From positions 1 to 51,828 of the IMG/VR virus record IMGVR_UViG_3300031578_000049: 51,828 bases of DNA; one strand, given 5' to 3'. This document shows positions 1 through 8,470 of this stretch, piece after piece; position 1 is the stretch's first letter; every line of letters starts with the position of its first letter. The notes beneath the pieces are model-generated. The model was not told the origin of the DNA. It worked only from the letters and a program-made list of their open reading frames with translations, and did not search any database. The position numbers and the translations under genes were made by a program. Origin of the DNA: a virus.

Positions 1-8
1 AGACAGAG

Positions 9-968
9 ATGGCAGATCCAAAACAACAAGAACAAGAAGAAGAACTGATTCCCGTAGGCGATGGTGTCGAAGAGGAAGAGGATCCTTCCAAGAAGCCTGA
101 TGAAGACGCAGATCAGGACGAGGATGACGATGATGATGATGACGACGAAGAAGAGGAACGTCTAGGCGCCTCCGAAGACGACGAAGTTGACGTCAAAGAA
201 AAGCGTCGCAATGAACGGAAGACTCGCAAAGAACGGCAGAAGGCTGCTCGTGAGCGAGACCAACGTGAGATGAAATTCCTCCAAGGAAGAAACGAGGAAC
301 TCGAGCGACGATTCAGTCAAGTTGAACAACGGGTTGGCTATAGCGAAGTATCAGCAGTTGATGCACGCATCAACAAGATCAAGACTGATCTGAAGCTTGC
401 CGACCAAGTAATCTCGAAAGCAATCACCGCGCAAGATGGTGAGCGCTACACGGAAGCACAACGCATAAGAGATGGACTGCGTGATGACCTGGGTCGCATG
501 GAAGTTGCGAAGCAACAAGTCGTCCGAAGAGTATCACAACCGGCAGCACCTGAAGTAGATCCTCGATTGGTTAGCCACGCGGCTAACTGGATGGAAAATC
601 ATGCCTGGTGGGATCCAAACGGTGGAGACAACGATTCCAGAACAGTCTCTCGCCTTGATCAGCAAATGGTCAACGAGGGATTTGATCCCACCACCGCTGA
701 GTACTGGGATGAACTCAGTGAACGAGTCGAGAAAGCACTACCAAAACGATACGCACAAGGGAATGGTAAGGCTGCACCAGTCAAGAAGAAATCAGCCGGG
801 CCTCGCTTTAGTACAGGTGGCCGTGAACGTCCCTTGAAGAAGGGAGAAGTGTATATCTCTTCAGACCGCAAAGCCGCGATGATTGAGGCTGGTGTCTGGG
901 AAGATCCCGAACTTCGGCAGAAGTACTTGAAGAGCTACGCCAAGTACGATTCTGACAACCGAGCATAA
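9..968 (+). CDS. Putative capsid scaffolding protein
   Basis: 319 aa. The first 60 or so residues are extremely acidic, with a long uninterrupted Asp/Glu run. Residues 60-180 are charged and predicted helical (Arg/Lys/Glu-rich, coiled-coil-like). The C-terminal part is basic. This acidic, helical, capsid-proximal layout, three genes ahead of the major capsid protein, is typical of podovirus scaffolds that fill the procapsid and leave before DNA packaging. No catalytic protease motif is visible. Only eight bases lie upstream in the window, so the ribosome binding site cannot be judged. Portal and terminase genes are expected to the left. The role is inferred from composition and position, not from a recognised domain. 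Confidence 0.6.
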   Translation: MADPKQQEQEEELIPVGDGVEEEEDPSKKPDEDADQDEDDDDDDDDEEEERLGASEDDEVDVKEKRRNERKTRKERQKAARERDQREMKFLQGRNEELERRFSQVEQRVGYSEVSAVDARINKIKTDLKLADQVISKAITAQDGERYTEAQRIRDGLRDDLGRMEVAKQQVVRRVSQPAAPEVDPRLVSHAANWMENHAWWDPNGGDNDSRTVSRLDQQMVNEGFDPTTAEYWDELSERVEKALPKRYAQGNGKAAPVKKKSAGPRFSTGGRERPLKKGEVYISSDRKAAMIEAGVWEDPELRQKYLKSYAKYDSDNRA

Positions 969-995
969 CCGCAGCTGACTGCTAGGAGCAAGCTA

Positions 996-1568
996 ATGGC
1001 AAAACGTATTTCAAACAACGACGCGAAACTGAGTGACGCAAATCGACACAGCCGAGAAAGCCAAGACCGCAAGGTTAAGGAAGATCGGAATCTGACCGAT
1101 GAAGAACGTCTTGATGAGTTCCGCTTTACATCTTTCCAATCAGCACTGCCTGATATTCCACCAATTGATGGATATCATGTCTGCTGGCTAACAACGGAAA
1201 ATCCTCGCGACCCTATTCATGGCCGTATGCGCCTTGGATATGAGCCAGTCAAATCTGATGACATACCCGGATGGGAACACGCCTCACTGAAGACAGGCGA
1301 GTGGGCCGGTTGTATCGGCATCAACGAGATGGTTGCTTTCAAACTTCCTCTACGACTTTATGAAGCGTACATGAAAGAGGCGCATCACACGCAGCCTCTG
1401 ATGGAAGAGAACAAACTGGATGAAGCCAGACGAATGGCTGAAGAAGGTGCGTCACAGATGGCGAGGAAACCTATTAGCTTTGAAGCATTCGAGGGGCAAG
1501 CGGAATTGGGACAAACGCCTGATGCACCGTCGTTTCAAGAAACATTGACATCGACTCGACGTGGCTAA
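996..1568 (+). CDS. Head-region structural protein, unknown function
   Basis: 190 aa, preceded by an AGGAG box about 10 bases before the ATG. The N-terminus is polar and probably disordered. The middle (about residues 40-130) looks globular and has the phrase GYHVCWLTTENPRDPI. The C-terminal third is helical, charged and then disordered. Proteins of this shape recur between scaffold and capsid genes in environmental phages and are thought to belong to the head. I recognise no enzyme motif. It lies between the scaffold-like gene and a capsid-associated protein, in one co-directional run. Confidence 0.55.
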   Translation: MAKRISNNDAKLSDANRHSRESQDRKVKEDRNLTDEERLDEFRFTSFQSALPDIPPIDGYHVCWLTTENPRDPIHGRMRLGYEPVKSDDIPGWEHASLKTGEWAGCIGINEMVAFKLPLRLYEAYMKEAHHTQPLMEENKLDEARRMAEEGASQMARKPISFEAFEGQAELGQTPDAPSFQETLTSTRRG

Positions 1569-1600
1569 AGGAAACTTAATCCTAAGTCTGGAGAAATTAC

Positions 1601-2152
1601 ATGTCTAATGTAGCTTCACCGTTTGGCCTTAAGCCCGCTTTCCATCCGTCTGGTGTGATTCGCACTTTCGCACAGACGATCTTAAGCGGCTATAACGCCG
1701 ACATCTTCCAGTTTGGACCAGTCATCGTTGCAGCCAATGGTACTCTTACCAATCCCGCTGCAGCCACTGACTCCATCGTTGGTGTTTTCAATGGTGTAGA
1801 ATGGACTGAACAGGATGGAAGACGACGAGTAGGAAACAGATGGCCAGCTAATACCGTAGCAACGGAAATCGTTGCCTATTACACGCCACTCGATCCCGCT
1901 CTAATCTTCGAGATCCAAGCCAACGCCTCGGTAGCACAAACCAATATCGGGGAACTGTTCGACTTCACGGCTGTAACCTTTGTACAAGGTAATGTCGTCA
2001 CAGGTCTGAGTGTCGCGTCTCTGAACGTTGCATCTGGTCCTGCCGGCACCGTGATGAGAATCGTTGGCGTCAACCCGGCTCCTGATAATGTGATCGGAGA
2101 TGCCTTCACTATCGTTCAAGTTCAACTGGCTCCATGGCAGTTCCAGAACTAG
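1601..2152 (+). CDS. Capsid-associated virion structural protein
   Basis: 183 aa. The N-terminus SNVASPFGLKPAFHPSG matches a widespread phage virion family that begins with a similar [AN]-x-PFGL[RK]P-x(2)-HPSG phrase and sits immediately upstream of the major capsid gene. The rest is beta-rich with many Val/Thr/Asn residues and no catalytic motif. It is probably a head decoration or minor capsid protein; its neighbour and the family context support this, but the exact position in the virion is inferred. A GGAGA box lies about 7 bases before the ATG. Confidence 0.7.
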   Translation: MSNVASPFGLKPAFHPSGVIRTFAQTILSGYNADIFQFGPVIVAANGTLTNPAAATDSIVGVFNGVEWTEQDGRRRVGNRWPANTVATEIVAYYTPLDPALIFEIQANASVAQTNIGELFDFTAVTFVQGNVVTGLSVASLNVASGPAGTVMRIVGVNPAPDNVIGDAFTIVQVQLAPWQFQN

Positions 2153-2182
2153 ACGGTTTCAACAGTTAAAGGAGAGTAACTC

Positions 2183-3112
2183 ATGGCTGTTCCAATGAGG
2201 AGTACTGACTTCCGCTCGATTGTTGAACCCATCTTGAACGAAGCGTTCGATGGCATATACAATCAGCGGGCAGACGAATGGAAAGGGGTGTTCACACAGA
2301 GATCAGGCATCCCACGTTCCTACCACGAAGAACCAGTTCTCTACGGCTTTAATGCTGCACCGGAGATGCCTGATGGCACTCCAGTAACGTATGATGCCGG
2401 CGGTGTTCTTTTCATCCAGCGTTATGTCTACAAGGTCTTCGGCCTTGCTTTCGCTTTGACCAAAGTTCTGGTCGAAGATGGCGATCATATCAAGATCGGC
2501 ACGATCTACTCTGAGCATCTCGCTCAGTCGATGATTGAAACGAAAGAGACGCTTTGCGCCAACATCCTCAACCGTGCCTTCAACGGCGCATTCGTTGGTG
2601 GTGATGGTGTAGCGCTCAACGTGCTGAACCACCCCATTGCCCCAGGCAGTGCGGCAGGCGGCGTCTTCTCCAACTTGCTCACGACTGCTGCAGCTCTATC
2701 GCAGACGTCACTCGAGCAGATGCTCATTCAGATTCGCAATGCTGTGGACAACAACGGCAAACGAATCCGCTTGACGCCCAAGAAGATCGTCACTGGTCCA
2801 AGCAATGTGTTCCAAGCTGAAGTTCTGCTGAAGAGCGTGTTGCGAGCTGGTACGGCAAACAACGACATCAACCCAATCAAGTCAATGGGTCTGCTCGATC
2901 AGGGACAAGCAAATCTGTCTCGTATCACGAGCACCACAGCCTGGTGGGTACAAACCGATGCTCCGCGTGGTATGCAACTCATGATGCGTCGTGGTCTTGA
3001 GAAGTCAATGGAAGGCGACTTCGAGACGGACTCGATGCGTTACAAATCAACAGAGCGATACATTCCATCATGGACTGATCCTCGCGCTGTGTACGGAACC
3101 CCAGGGCTCTAA
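2183..3112 (+). CDS. Major capsid protein
   Basis: 309 aa, the usual length for an unprocessed HK97-fold shell protein of this group. It starts with VPMRSTDFRSIVEPILNE, has the helical spine and P-domain-like middle (KIGTIYSEHLAQSMIETKE), and ends with a conserved-looking block (TDAPRGMQLMMRRGLEKS, then YKSTERY and a C-terminal DPRAVYGTPGL) seen in Mu GpT-like major head proteins. The start has a good AAAGGAGAG box. It is followed directly by a hairpin terminator, a frequent arrangement that raises capsid transcript levels. The call rests on family resemblance and synteny. Confidence 0.88.
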   Translation: MAVPMRSTDFRSIVEPILNEAFDGIYNQRADEWKGVFTQRSGIPRSYHEEPVLYGFNAAPEMPDGTPVTYDAGGVLFIQRYVYKVFGLAFALTKVLVEDGDHIKIGTIYSEHLAQSMIETKETLCANILNRAFNGAFVGGDGVALNVLNHPIAPGSAAGGVFSNLLTTAAALSQTSLEQMLIQIRNAVDNNGKRIRLTPKKIVTGPSNVFQAEVLLKSVLRAGTANNDINPIKSMGLLDQGQANLSRITSTTAWWVQTDAPRGMQLMMRRGLEKSMEGDFETDSMRYKSTERYIPSWTDPRAVYGTPGL

Positions 3113-3132
3113 CCGAGAGTTCTTCAAGAAAC

Positions 3133-3168
3133 AAGGAGGAGTCCAAAGAACCGGGCTCCTCTTTTCCT
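3133..3168 (+). terminator. Rho-independent terminator after the capsid gene
   Basis: A near-perfect stem (AAGGAGGAGTCC pairing with GGGCTCCTCTT, one or two G-T pairs) around an eight-base loop, then TTTTCC. It lies 20 bases after the capsid stop codon and before the next ribosome binding site. It probably ends most capsid transcripts, letting a fraction read into the tail genes. Confidence 0.8.
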
Positions 3169-3192
3169 TAGCTAAATCTTTAGGAGCATGAC

Positions 3193-3915
3193 ATGCCTTT
3201 GAACATATCGGTTACACAATTTCCAAACGGGATTGGTACGGCAAAAGACAACAGCGTACTAAACTCTCTTCCTCTTCCGGGTGCGAATGTCGCGTTGAAC
3301 GTGATGGACTTCGGTCAGGCTGAGGACTATGCCTCGTTCTATGCGTCTACAGTTATCGGCGCTGGTGCGGTACTCTCCAACCCACTTAGCTCAAGTGGAA
3401 TTCTGAGACAGGTCTCTGCTGGTGCTGCAACAGATGGAACCAAGCAGGCAGCAAGCATCGGCTCTACTGCTGACTCGTTCGAGTTTGTGCTTGGTAAAGA
3501 AGTATGGTTTGGTGCACGCATCAACCTCAGCGAAGTCGTCAATGAGATTCTCCTTCTGGGATTCATTCCTGCAGCAGCTACGGTTGCACCGGCAGATGGC
3601 GTCTTCTTGCGATCAGTTGATGCAACTGGCGATCTTGAGATTGTTTCTCGTAATACAGGCGTTGAAGTTGCAACGGTCATCGGCACTCTCGTAGCTGCTA
3701 CTGACTATGATGTTGCGTTCTACTGGGATGGCATCAACAAGATCTCTGCACAATTCACGGGTCCTGATGGCGTGATTGGTGGAGGTGGTACCGTTTTGCC
3801 TGGTGCATTACTGCCGGCTGTCGGTCTTCAGCCCTCCATCGTGTCTTCTCGCGGCGCTGTGGCTGGTGTCACAACATTCGATCTGGACTACGTCCTCTTC
3901 GGCGGCTCTCGATAA
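3193..3915 (+). CDS. Beta-rich virion structural protein
   Basis: 240 aa, with a TTTAGGAGCATGAC leader giving AGGAG before the ATG. The sequence alternates short hydrophobic strands with Gly/Asn/Asp turns, as in lectin-like or concanavalin-like jelly rolls (for example FEFVLGKEVWFGARINLSE). A repeat-free beta-sandwich of this type is common in head decoration and receptor-binding virion proteins. No enzyme motif is visible. It is first in the run after the capsid terminator. Confidence 0.55.
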   Translation: MPLNISVTQFPNGIGTAKDNSVLNSLPLPGANVALNVMDFGQAEDYASFYASTVIGAGAVLSNPLSSSGILRQVSAGAATDGTKQAASIGSTADSFEFVLGKEVWFGARINLSEVVNEILLLGFIPAAATVAPADGVFLRSVDATGDLEIVSRNTGVEVATVIGTLVAATDYDVAFYWDGINKISAQFTGPDGVIGGGGTVLPGALLPAVGLQPSIVSSRGAVAGVTTFDLDYVLFGGSR

Positions 3916-3927
3916 AGGGAGAACGTC

Positions 3928-4251
3928 ATGAGACCAGTAAGAGTCACAACTTCAGGAGTCAGCGTTTCACCTGTCATCCCGATTGATCAATATCTAAGTC
4001 CAACTAACATTGGATTAGGTGTTGATGTTACGGGTGCAGTGACGTACACCGTTGAACATACGTTTGACGATGTCTTCGCTGTTGACTTTGTTCCAGCAAC
4101 AGCAACCTGGTTCCCTCATCCTACCTTAGCCGGTCTGCTCGTTGATGCAGACGGTAACTATGCATTTCCTCCAACTGGTGTCCGTTTGAACCAGACAGCA
4201 GGTGCTGGGTCGGCCATTCTCAATCTCATCCAAGCGGGAGCAGCAGCATGA
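3928..4251 (+). CDS. Small virion-associated protein, unknown
   Basis: 107 aa. It begins MRPVRVTTSGVSVSPVIPID and contains VTYTVEHTFDDVF and ATATWFPHP, phrases I associate with a family of short beta-rich proteins found next to capsid genes in many environmental phages. The C-terminal GVRLNQTAGAGSAILNLIQAG looks like one edge strand plus a helix. The biochemical role is unknown; a small tail or decoration subunit is plausible. Its stop overlaps the next start (ATGA), so the two are translationally coupled. Confidence 0.6.
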   Translation: MRPVRVTTSGVSVSPVIPIDQYLSPTNIGLGVDVTGAVTYTVEHTFDDVFAVDFVPATATWFPHPTLAGLLVDADGNYAFPPTGVRLNQTAGAGSAILNLIQAGAAA

Positions 4252-4802
4252 GCGGAGCAGGAAGCGGCATAGCTGGCAATCAAGGGCAATCGTCCTTTGC
4301 TGCCTTGGAACTGCTCGCGGATCCTCAGAAGCTTCAGAACAAGATCAACCAACTGAAGTCTGCTGAAGAATCCGCACGTGAGCAAATCACCCTCGCTGGC
4401 CCTGCTAGTGAGATTTTGAAGATACGAGAAGAGATGGATGATCTCAAGGCTCAAGCGACAGAAGCTCTACGGGAATCTCGAGCGGGAGCAGAACAGATCA
4501 TCCAGAAAGCTAAGAATCAAGCAGCGGACATCATAGCGGATGCGGAAGCAGATGCTGGTCGAGTCGCCGTTGCTGCAGCGGATAGGGCTACTAAAACAGA
4601 AGAAGCCTATAAAGAAGCTGCTGAGAAATTAGCTGCCGCCAAGAAGGAGGAGAAATACCTCAACGAGCGGGAAACCAAACTCACCGAAGATCGCAAAGTT
4701 CTTGACGCTCGAGCATCAGACCTCGAGTCCCGTGCATCACTACTTCTGCAGGAGAAGTCTAAACTCGCATCAGTTCGCGAGTATATTGCAAACACTCTGT
4801 AG
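4248..4802 (+). CDS. Coiled-coil protein of the tail region
   Basis: 184 aa. Residues 20-175 are almost entirely Ala/Glu/Lys/Arg-rich helix with clear heptad character (a long stretch of AADRATKTEEAYKEAAEKL type), so an extended coiled coil or fibrous stalk is expected. There are no Cys residues, no signal peptide and no catalytic motif. It is coupled by ATGA overlap to the gene before and directly followed by a fibre-like gene. It could be a fibre chaperone, a stalk or a trimerisation partner; the sequence does not decide. Confidence 0.55.
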   Translation: MSGAGSGIAGNQGQSSFAALELLADPQKLQNKINQLKSAEESAREQITLAGPASEILKIREEMDDLKAQATEALRESRAGAEQIIQKAKNQAADIIADAEADAGRVAVAAADRATKTEEAYKEAAEKLAAAKKEEKYLNERETKLTEDRKVLDARASDLESRASLLLQEKSKLASVREYIANTL

Positions 4803-4805
4803 CCT

Positions 4806-6806
4806 ATGACTGCGCAATCAGGATTAGGCTTCTCGGGCATTGTAGCAATACAAATCCCAGACGACGGTGCAGCCGGCACAGTTCTAACCAAACTCACCCC
4901 TGACAACTATGATTATGACTGGTTGCCAGGAGGTGGTGGCGGTGGCGGACAAGTCAACACTGTCGTTGGGGGTGTTAACATCACTGTCAACGCTGGCGAT
5001 CCAATCAACCCTATCGTCAACCTTGATGCTGCCATCACTGGCGTATCTGTCAATGGCGTCACGCTCAATGCTGTAGGTGTTGCAACTAACTTCTTGAACG
5101 AGACTGGAGCGTACTCAGTTCCTCCGGTTGACACGGTTACAGCAGACGCAATCTACCTGCGGCTTGATACGACTAACAATCCTCTGACTGGTAACCTGGA
5201 CTTCAACACAGGTGGCGATGCGGTCATCTATAATCGGTTTCTTGACGGTGACATCCACTTCGATGTGAACAACACAGGCGTGGGTCCAAACAAACGCGCC
5301 ATGACCATCATCGCGGAGGATCCGGTTCAAGGGTCATCTTCTGTTGACCTGCGACCTTCAGACACCTGCTACCTCTCCAACTTCGTTTTCTTGCAGAACA
5401 ACATCGAGCTTGTCAACACAGAAAGCGGAATTGCCACGCAAGTATTATGGAGGCTGGACAATGCCGTGCCAGCGACTGGCATTCGGACTTGGGGAGTAGG
5501 CACCACTGATCCTGGATTTGGAAGTTTCTCGATAGGACTAGGAACAGGTGCCGGCGATACCAGCTTTAATTTTGTTGGGGCATTTGATGTTGCTTTCACC
5601 CTATCGTCTGGTCAGGTCTTTGATTTTAATGCACCGATAACGATGACGAACGCGTTGAGTCCTATCGCGTTCAACATCGCTGCCGCTGACACGTTCACGA
5701 CCGGAGGCGGATTCAATGGTGGCGTGCTCGACTCGACGGGTACGATTACCTACGACAACGGATTCTTCATCTGGGGTCTGATGGTCGAGCGGAAGACGTA
5801 CATCGGAACAGCTGCTCCCACGTTTGCGGCTTTCACTTTGTTCAACGCTTTACCTGTTATTCAGAACGGCGCTAACGTGGATCTGGTTGCCGCATTGACA
5901 TTGAATGTCGGTATCACTCACGCACGAACTACGGCAGGTACTTCATCCACTGTTGGCACTACTGGCCTCAGCTTTTCGGCACAGTCCAGAGCAACCGTCA
6001 ACGGCGCAGTACTCACCAAATCAACGGGTGACGTAGCAGTACGGGTATCACCGACCTTTTCAACGGTCGCAGGTTCGACTGTGAATATGGGCACAATTCG
6101 TGGCATGCAGTGCTTCGAGCCAGTCCAAGCTTTATTCCAGCCGAGCGCAGGCACCGAGAACATGACTGCCTATTACGGTGTAGATTTTCCTAACATGACG
6201 TTTGGTGGTGCTAATCGAATCATCAACGTAGTTCGGTCTTCACTCAATGCGGCAACCAATGTTCGATTCCTTAACAACCTGGGCACAGCGGTTAGTGATT
6301 TTGGCAACGGACTTATTCATCTAAACGACAACGTTAGTCTCGCGCTTGGCAACACAGTTGCGGCGCCTGATGCTGCGATTCAATGGATACCGGGGTTCAA
6401 CGCTCTTGATCTAAGCGGTGGTCGTGTTCGTGTTCAAGGAGCGATGGAGTATCCTCCTATCAATCCGGCAGCATTGGCCGCAGGCAACAACAACGATTGG
6501 AACGGCTTGCTATCTAACGTCTTCAGCAATTTAGCGCGTCACTGGGCTAGGGTCTCTGGCAACGTAGTCACCTCGGTCATTACTGGCATTGGTGCAGGAG
6601 CTGTGGAAGATGGCGACTCATACGAGTTGACTAACGTCAGCGCCAATGCTATCGACATCTCTCATCAGAACGTGGCATCGCTTGCGGCCAACAGAATCAT
6701 CAGCCCCACAGGAGCCACCTACTTGCTAGGACCAGATGAGACGGTAAGGATTCGATACGACTCGATCACTACTCGATGGCGACTACTGGGAGGGACTGGC
6801 GCATGA
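4806..6806 (+). CDS. Tail-fibre-like protein 1
   Basis: 666 aa. The N-terminal 110 residues hold a module shared with the larger fibre at 9898 (QVNTVVGG, NITVNA, DP-x-NPIVNLD, later NGVTLN and FLNETGAYSVPP). The rest is a long Gly/Asn/Thr-rich beta repeat without Cys or enzyme motifs, as in phage fibres and spikes. The C-terminus (LLGPDETVRIRYDSITTRWR) resembles the closing strands of fibre tips. A Gly run sits at residues 42-48. The start follows the previous stop by three bases with no clear Shine-Dalgarno box, so translation may depend on re-initiation. Confidence 0.7.
   Translation: MTAQSGLGFSGIVAIQIPDDGAAGTVLTKLTPDNYDYDWLPGGGGGGGQVNTVVGGVNITVNAGDPINPIVNLDAAITGVSVNGVTLNAVGVATNFLNETGAYSVPPVDTVTADAIYLRLDTTNNPLTGNLDFNTGGDAVIYNRFLDGDIHFDVNNTGVGPNKRAMTIIAEDPVQGSSSVDLRPSDTCYLSNFVFLQNNIELVNTESGIATQVLWRLDNAVPATGIRTWGVGTTDPGFGSFSIGLGTGAGDTSFNFVGAFDVAFTLSSGQVFDFNAPITMTNALSPIAFNIAAADTFTTGGGFNGGVLDSTGTITYDNGFFIWGLMVERKTYIGTAAPTFAAFTLFNALPVIQNGANVDLVAALTLNVGITHARTTAGTSSTVGTTGLSFSAQSRATVNGAVLTKSTGDVAVRVSPTFSTVAGSTVNMGTIRGMQCFEPVQALFQPSAGTENMTAYYGVDFPNMTFGGANRIINVVRSSLNAATNVRFLNNLGTAVSDFGNGLIHLNDNVSLALGNTVAAPDAAIQWIPGFNALDLSGGRVRVQGAMEYPPINPAALAAGNNNDWNGLLSNVFSNLARHWARVSGNVVTSVITGIGAGAVEDGDSYELTNVSANAIDISHQNVASLAANRIISPTGATYLLGPDETVRIRYDSITTRWRLLGGTGA
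4950..5131 (+). repeat. Fibre module, copy 1
   Basis: Encodes the roughly 60-residue segment that recurs in the fibre gene at 10168-10370: Q-V-[ND]-[TS]-V-V-G-G-x-N-I-T-V, then DP-x-NPIVNLD, then NGVTL, then FLN-[EQ]-[TS]-G-x-Y-[ST]-VPP. The two copies match at most of these positions at protein level, so it is a paralogous module and not a DNA repeat. Confidence 0.75.
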
Positions 6807-7570
6807 TTAGGCTAGACACGCTTTACAGAAACATTCGGGTCTATACAACTACGCTGGACTTTCCGAGTGTGCCTTCTAATGGTTCGGCGCTGATTGATGT
6901 TCCAGTAGCTGCCGGTGCGGCTCCCCTTGGGACATCTGTGAGACTGGTTCCATTGACAGATGCTTCTTCGTTTGATGACATGGTGGTGCAAGCAACCGTG
7001 GTGACAGCAGACTCAATACGCTTTGTGATGATCAATCCGACTGCTGGGGCCATTGATCCAGCATCCACAGACTTCGCAGTATGGACTGGGCAGATCAATA
7101 CTGACTTGGCGTCAGTACTTACGCCTCCTATCCCTCCGGGCAACATTGCACTTGCTGCCAATACGTTTCAATCAGTACAGTCATTTGGCACTAACGAATC
7201 CATCATTGGTATCCGCTTAATACCTGGTGGATTTTATCAGTACCTCGCTGAGCCGACCAATCTCACCATCTTTTGGACTGATATCAACCTCGGCACAAAC
7301 TGGATTGATGATGGGGGAGCATCCGCTGCCCAATTTGAGGCGCAACTCGTGCCTCTCAATGTTGCCAGCATGCAACCGGAAGTATGGACGGGTTGGACGG
7401 GCTTTAATCAGTGGCTTCCCTGCAATCAGATTTTGTCAATGTCAAGTTTTAATGGAGTCCCGGCCTTTTCAACCAACTCGTTTATTGTAGATGTACAGAT
7501 TAGGCAGATATCAACTCCCGCAAATATAGTAACCGGAGTCGCAGATATTAACTCCACAAACGAGCTATAG
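6803..7570 (+). CDS. Beta-rich virion protein downstream of fibre 1
   Basis: 255 aa. I chose the ATG at 6803, which overlaps the preceding TGA (ATGA) and has GGGAGGGA upstream; an in-frame ATG nine codons earlier has no such support. The protein is beta-rich with a Phe/Trp-containing middle (NLTIFWTDINLGTNWIDDGG) and a C-terminal strand-turn pattern, and it lacks Cys-rich or catalytic motifs. Coupling to the fibre gene suggests a fibre-associated subunit or tip protein. The family is not recognised. Confidence 0.5.
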   Translation: MIRLDTLYRNIRVYTTTLDFPSVPSNGSALIDVPVAAGAAPLGTSVRLVPLTDASSFDDMVVQATVVTADSIRFVMINPTAGAIDPASTDFAVWTGQINTDLASVLTPPIPPGNIALAANTFQSVQSFGTNESIIGIRLIPGGFYQYLAEPTNLTIFWTDINLGTNWIDDGGASAAQFEAQLVPLNVASMQPEVWTGWTGFNQWLPCNQILSMSSFNGVPAFSTNSFIVDVQIRQISTPANIVTGVADINSTNEL

Positions 7571-7579
7571 GAGAACACC

Positions 7580-8074
7580 GTGACAACAAATACAGATGTC
7601 TTCGAAGCAGTAATTGACGCTGTCATCGCAGATCCCACAATCAGTCAGGGAGTGGCGCAAGATGCTGTGCGAACAGTCGCCACCATCAACGTGAACAACG
7701 CAGAGGCTAAAGCATGGCTCGATGAACTTCAGGTAGTCTATGAGTCTATTGGCGTGATCAACACTGCGGCGTGGGTAGCTTTTCGCAATGAGATTGTTAA
7801 TGAGGGTAAGCTTACTTCAATGGCTCTCTTCACTGCATTGCAGTCTTCAATCAACGGCCTGGTTAGTTCCGAGCCTATCAACTTCTCAGTACGGAAGCAG
7901 GATCTACGAGAAGAGAGAGATACGGCTGACGCGAACATTGATCGCTTGATCGTGGTCAGAGATGGAGAGACAGAACGTCAGGTGAAAGACTCGATCAACA
8001 TTGGTATTAGCGAACTTCGTGCTTACAAGCAACGAGTTATTGATGAACTGCAAAGCCTTGGCGATGCACCATAG
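7580..8074 (+). CDS. Hypothetical helical protein
   Basis: 164 aa from a GTG start with AGGAGA six bases upstream. The protein is mostly alpha-helical, acidic overall, with a C-terminal charged helix pair (LREERDTADANIDRLIVVRD and following). No domain is recognised. It may be a small structural or assembly protein, since it sits among virion genes with tight spacing on both sides. Confidence 0.5.
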   Translation: MTTNTDVFEAVIDAVIADPTISQGVAQDAVRTVATINVNNAEAKAWLDELQVVYESIGVINTAAWVAFRNEIVNEGKLTSMALFTALQSSINGLVSSEPINFSVRKQDLREERDTADANIDRLIVVRDGETERQVKDSINIGISELRAYKQRVIDELQSLGDAP

Positions 8075-8083
8075 GAGAATGAA

Positions 8084-8470
8084 ATGAAAGGCTTCAAGAA
8101 AATGGGCGATCTTCATAGCGACATGTATGCGCATGGTGCTAAGATGGGCTTCGCCAAAGGCGGTAAGGTTATGGGAAAGATGCAGACCTCCAGTATGGAC
8201 TCGATGGATCACGGTGTTCAACCGGCTCGAACGGGTATCACGGAGCAGGATAAAGAAGCGGGTGGAACTCCCAAGCTTCGTCCTCGGTACAAGAAGGGTG
8301 GCAAGGCGGCAGCTAAGAACACCGATGAAAAGGAAGACACCAAGCTGATTGGTAAAGCTATTCAGAAGCATGAGAAGACGCCAAAGCCTCGCGGTCATGG
8401 AATGAAGAAAGGTGGAAAGCCAACTCACAATTCAACTCCCATGTTTGGCAAGGGTGGTAGGAGCTGCTAA
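8084..8470 (+). CDS. Basic protein with repeated Gly-Gly motifs
   Basis: 128 aa, Lys/Gly/Met-rich and probably disordered. Four copies of the short motif [FYM]-x-K-GG-[KR] are visible: FAKGGKV, YKKGGKA, MKKGGKP and FGKGGRS at the C-terminus. The same kind of motif recurs in the large internal virion proteins further right. Proteins of this composition are common in environmental phage structural regions; their function is unknown. DNA or membrane contact during packaging or ejection is a guess. It abuts the tail accessory gene that starts one base after its stop. Confidence 0.6.
   Translation: MKGFKKMGDLHSDMYAHGAKMGFAKGGKVMGKMQTSSMDSMDHGVQPARTGITEQDKEAGGTPKLRPRYKKGGKAAAKNTDEKEDTKLIGKAIQKHEKTPKPRGHGMKKGGKPTHNSTPMFGKGGRSC

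Noticed and set aside
7904-8428. Minus-strand frame opposite the basic Gly-Gly gene
   Set aside because: Composition mirrors Lys/Gly codons and no leader is present.
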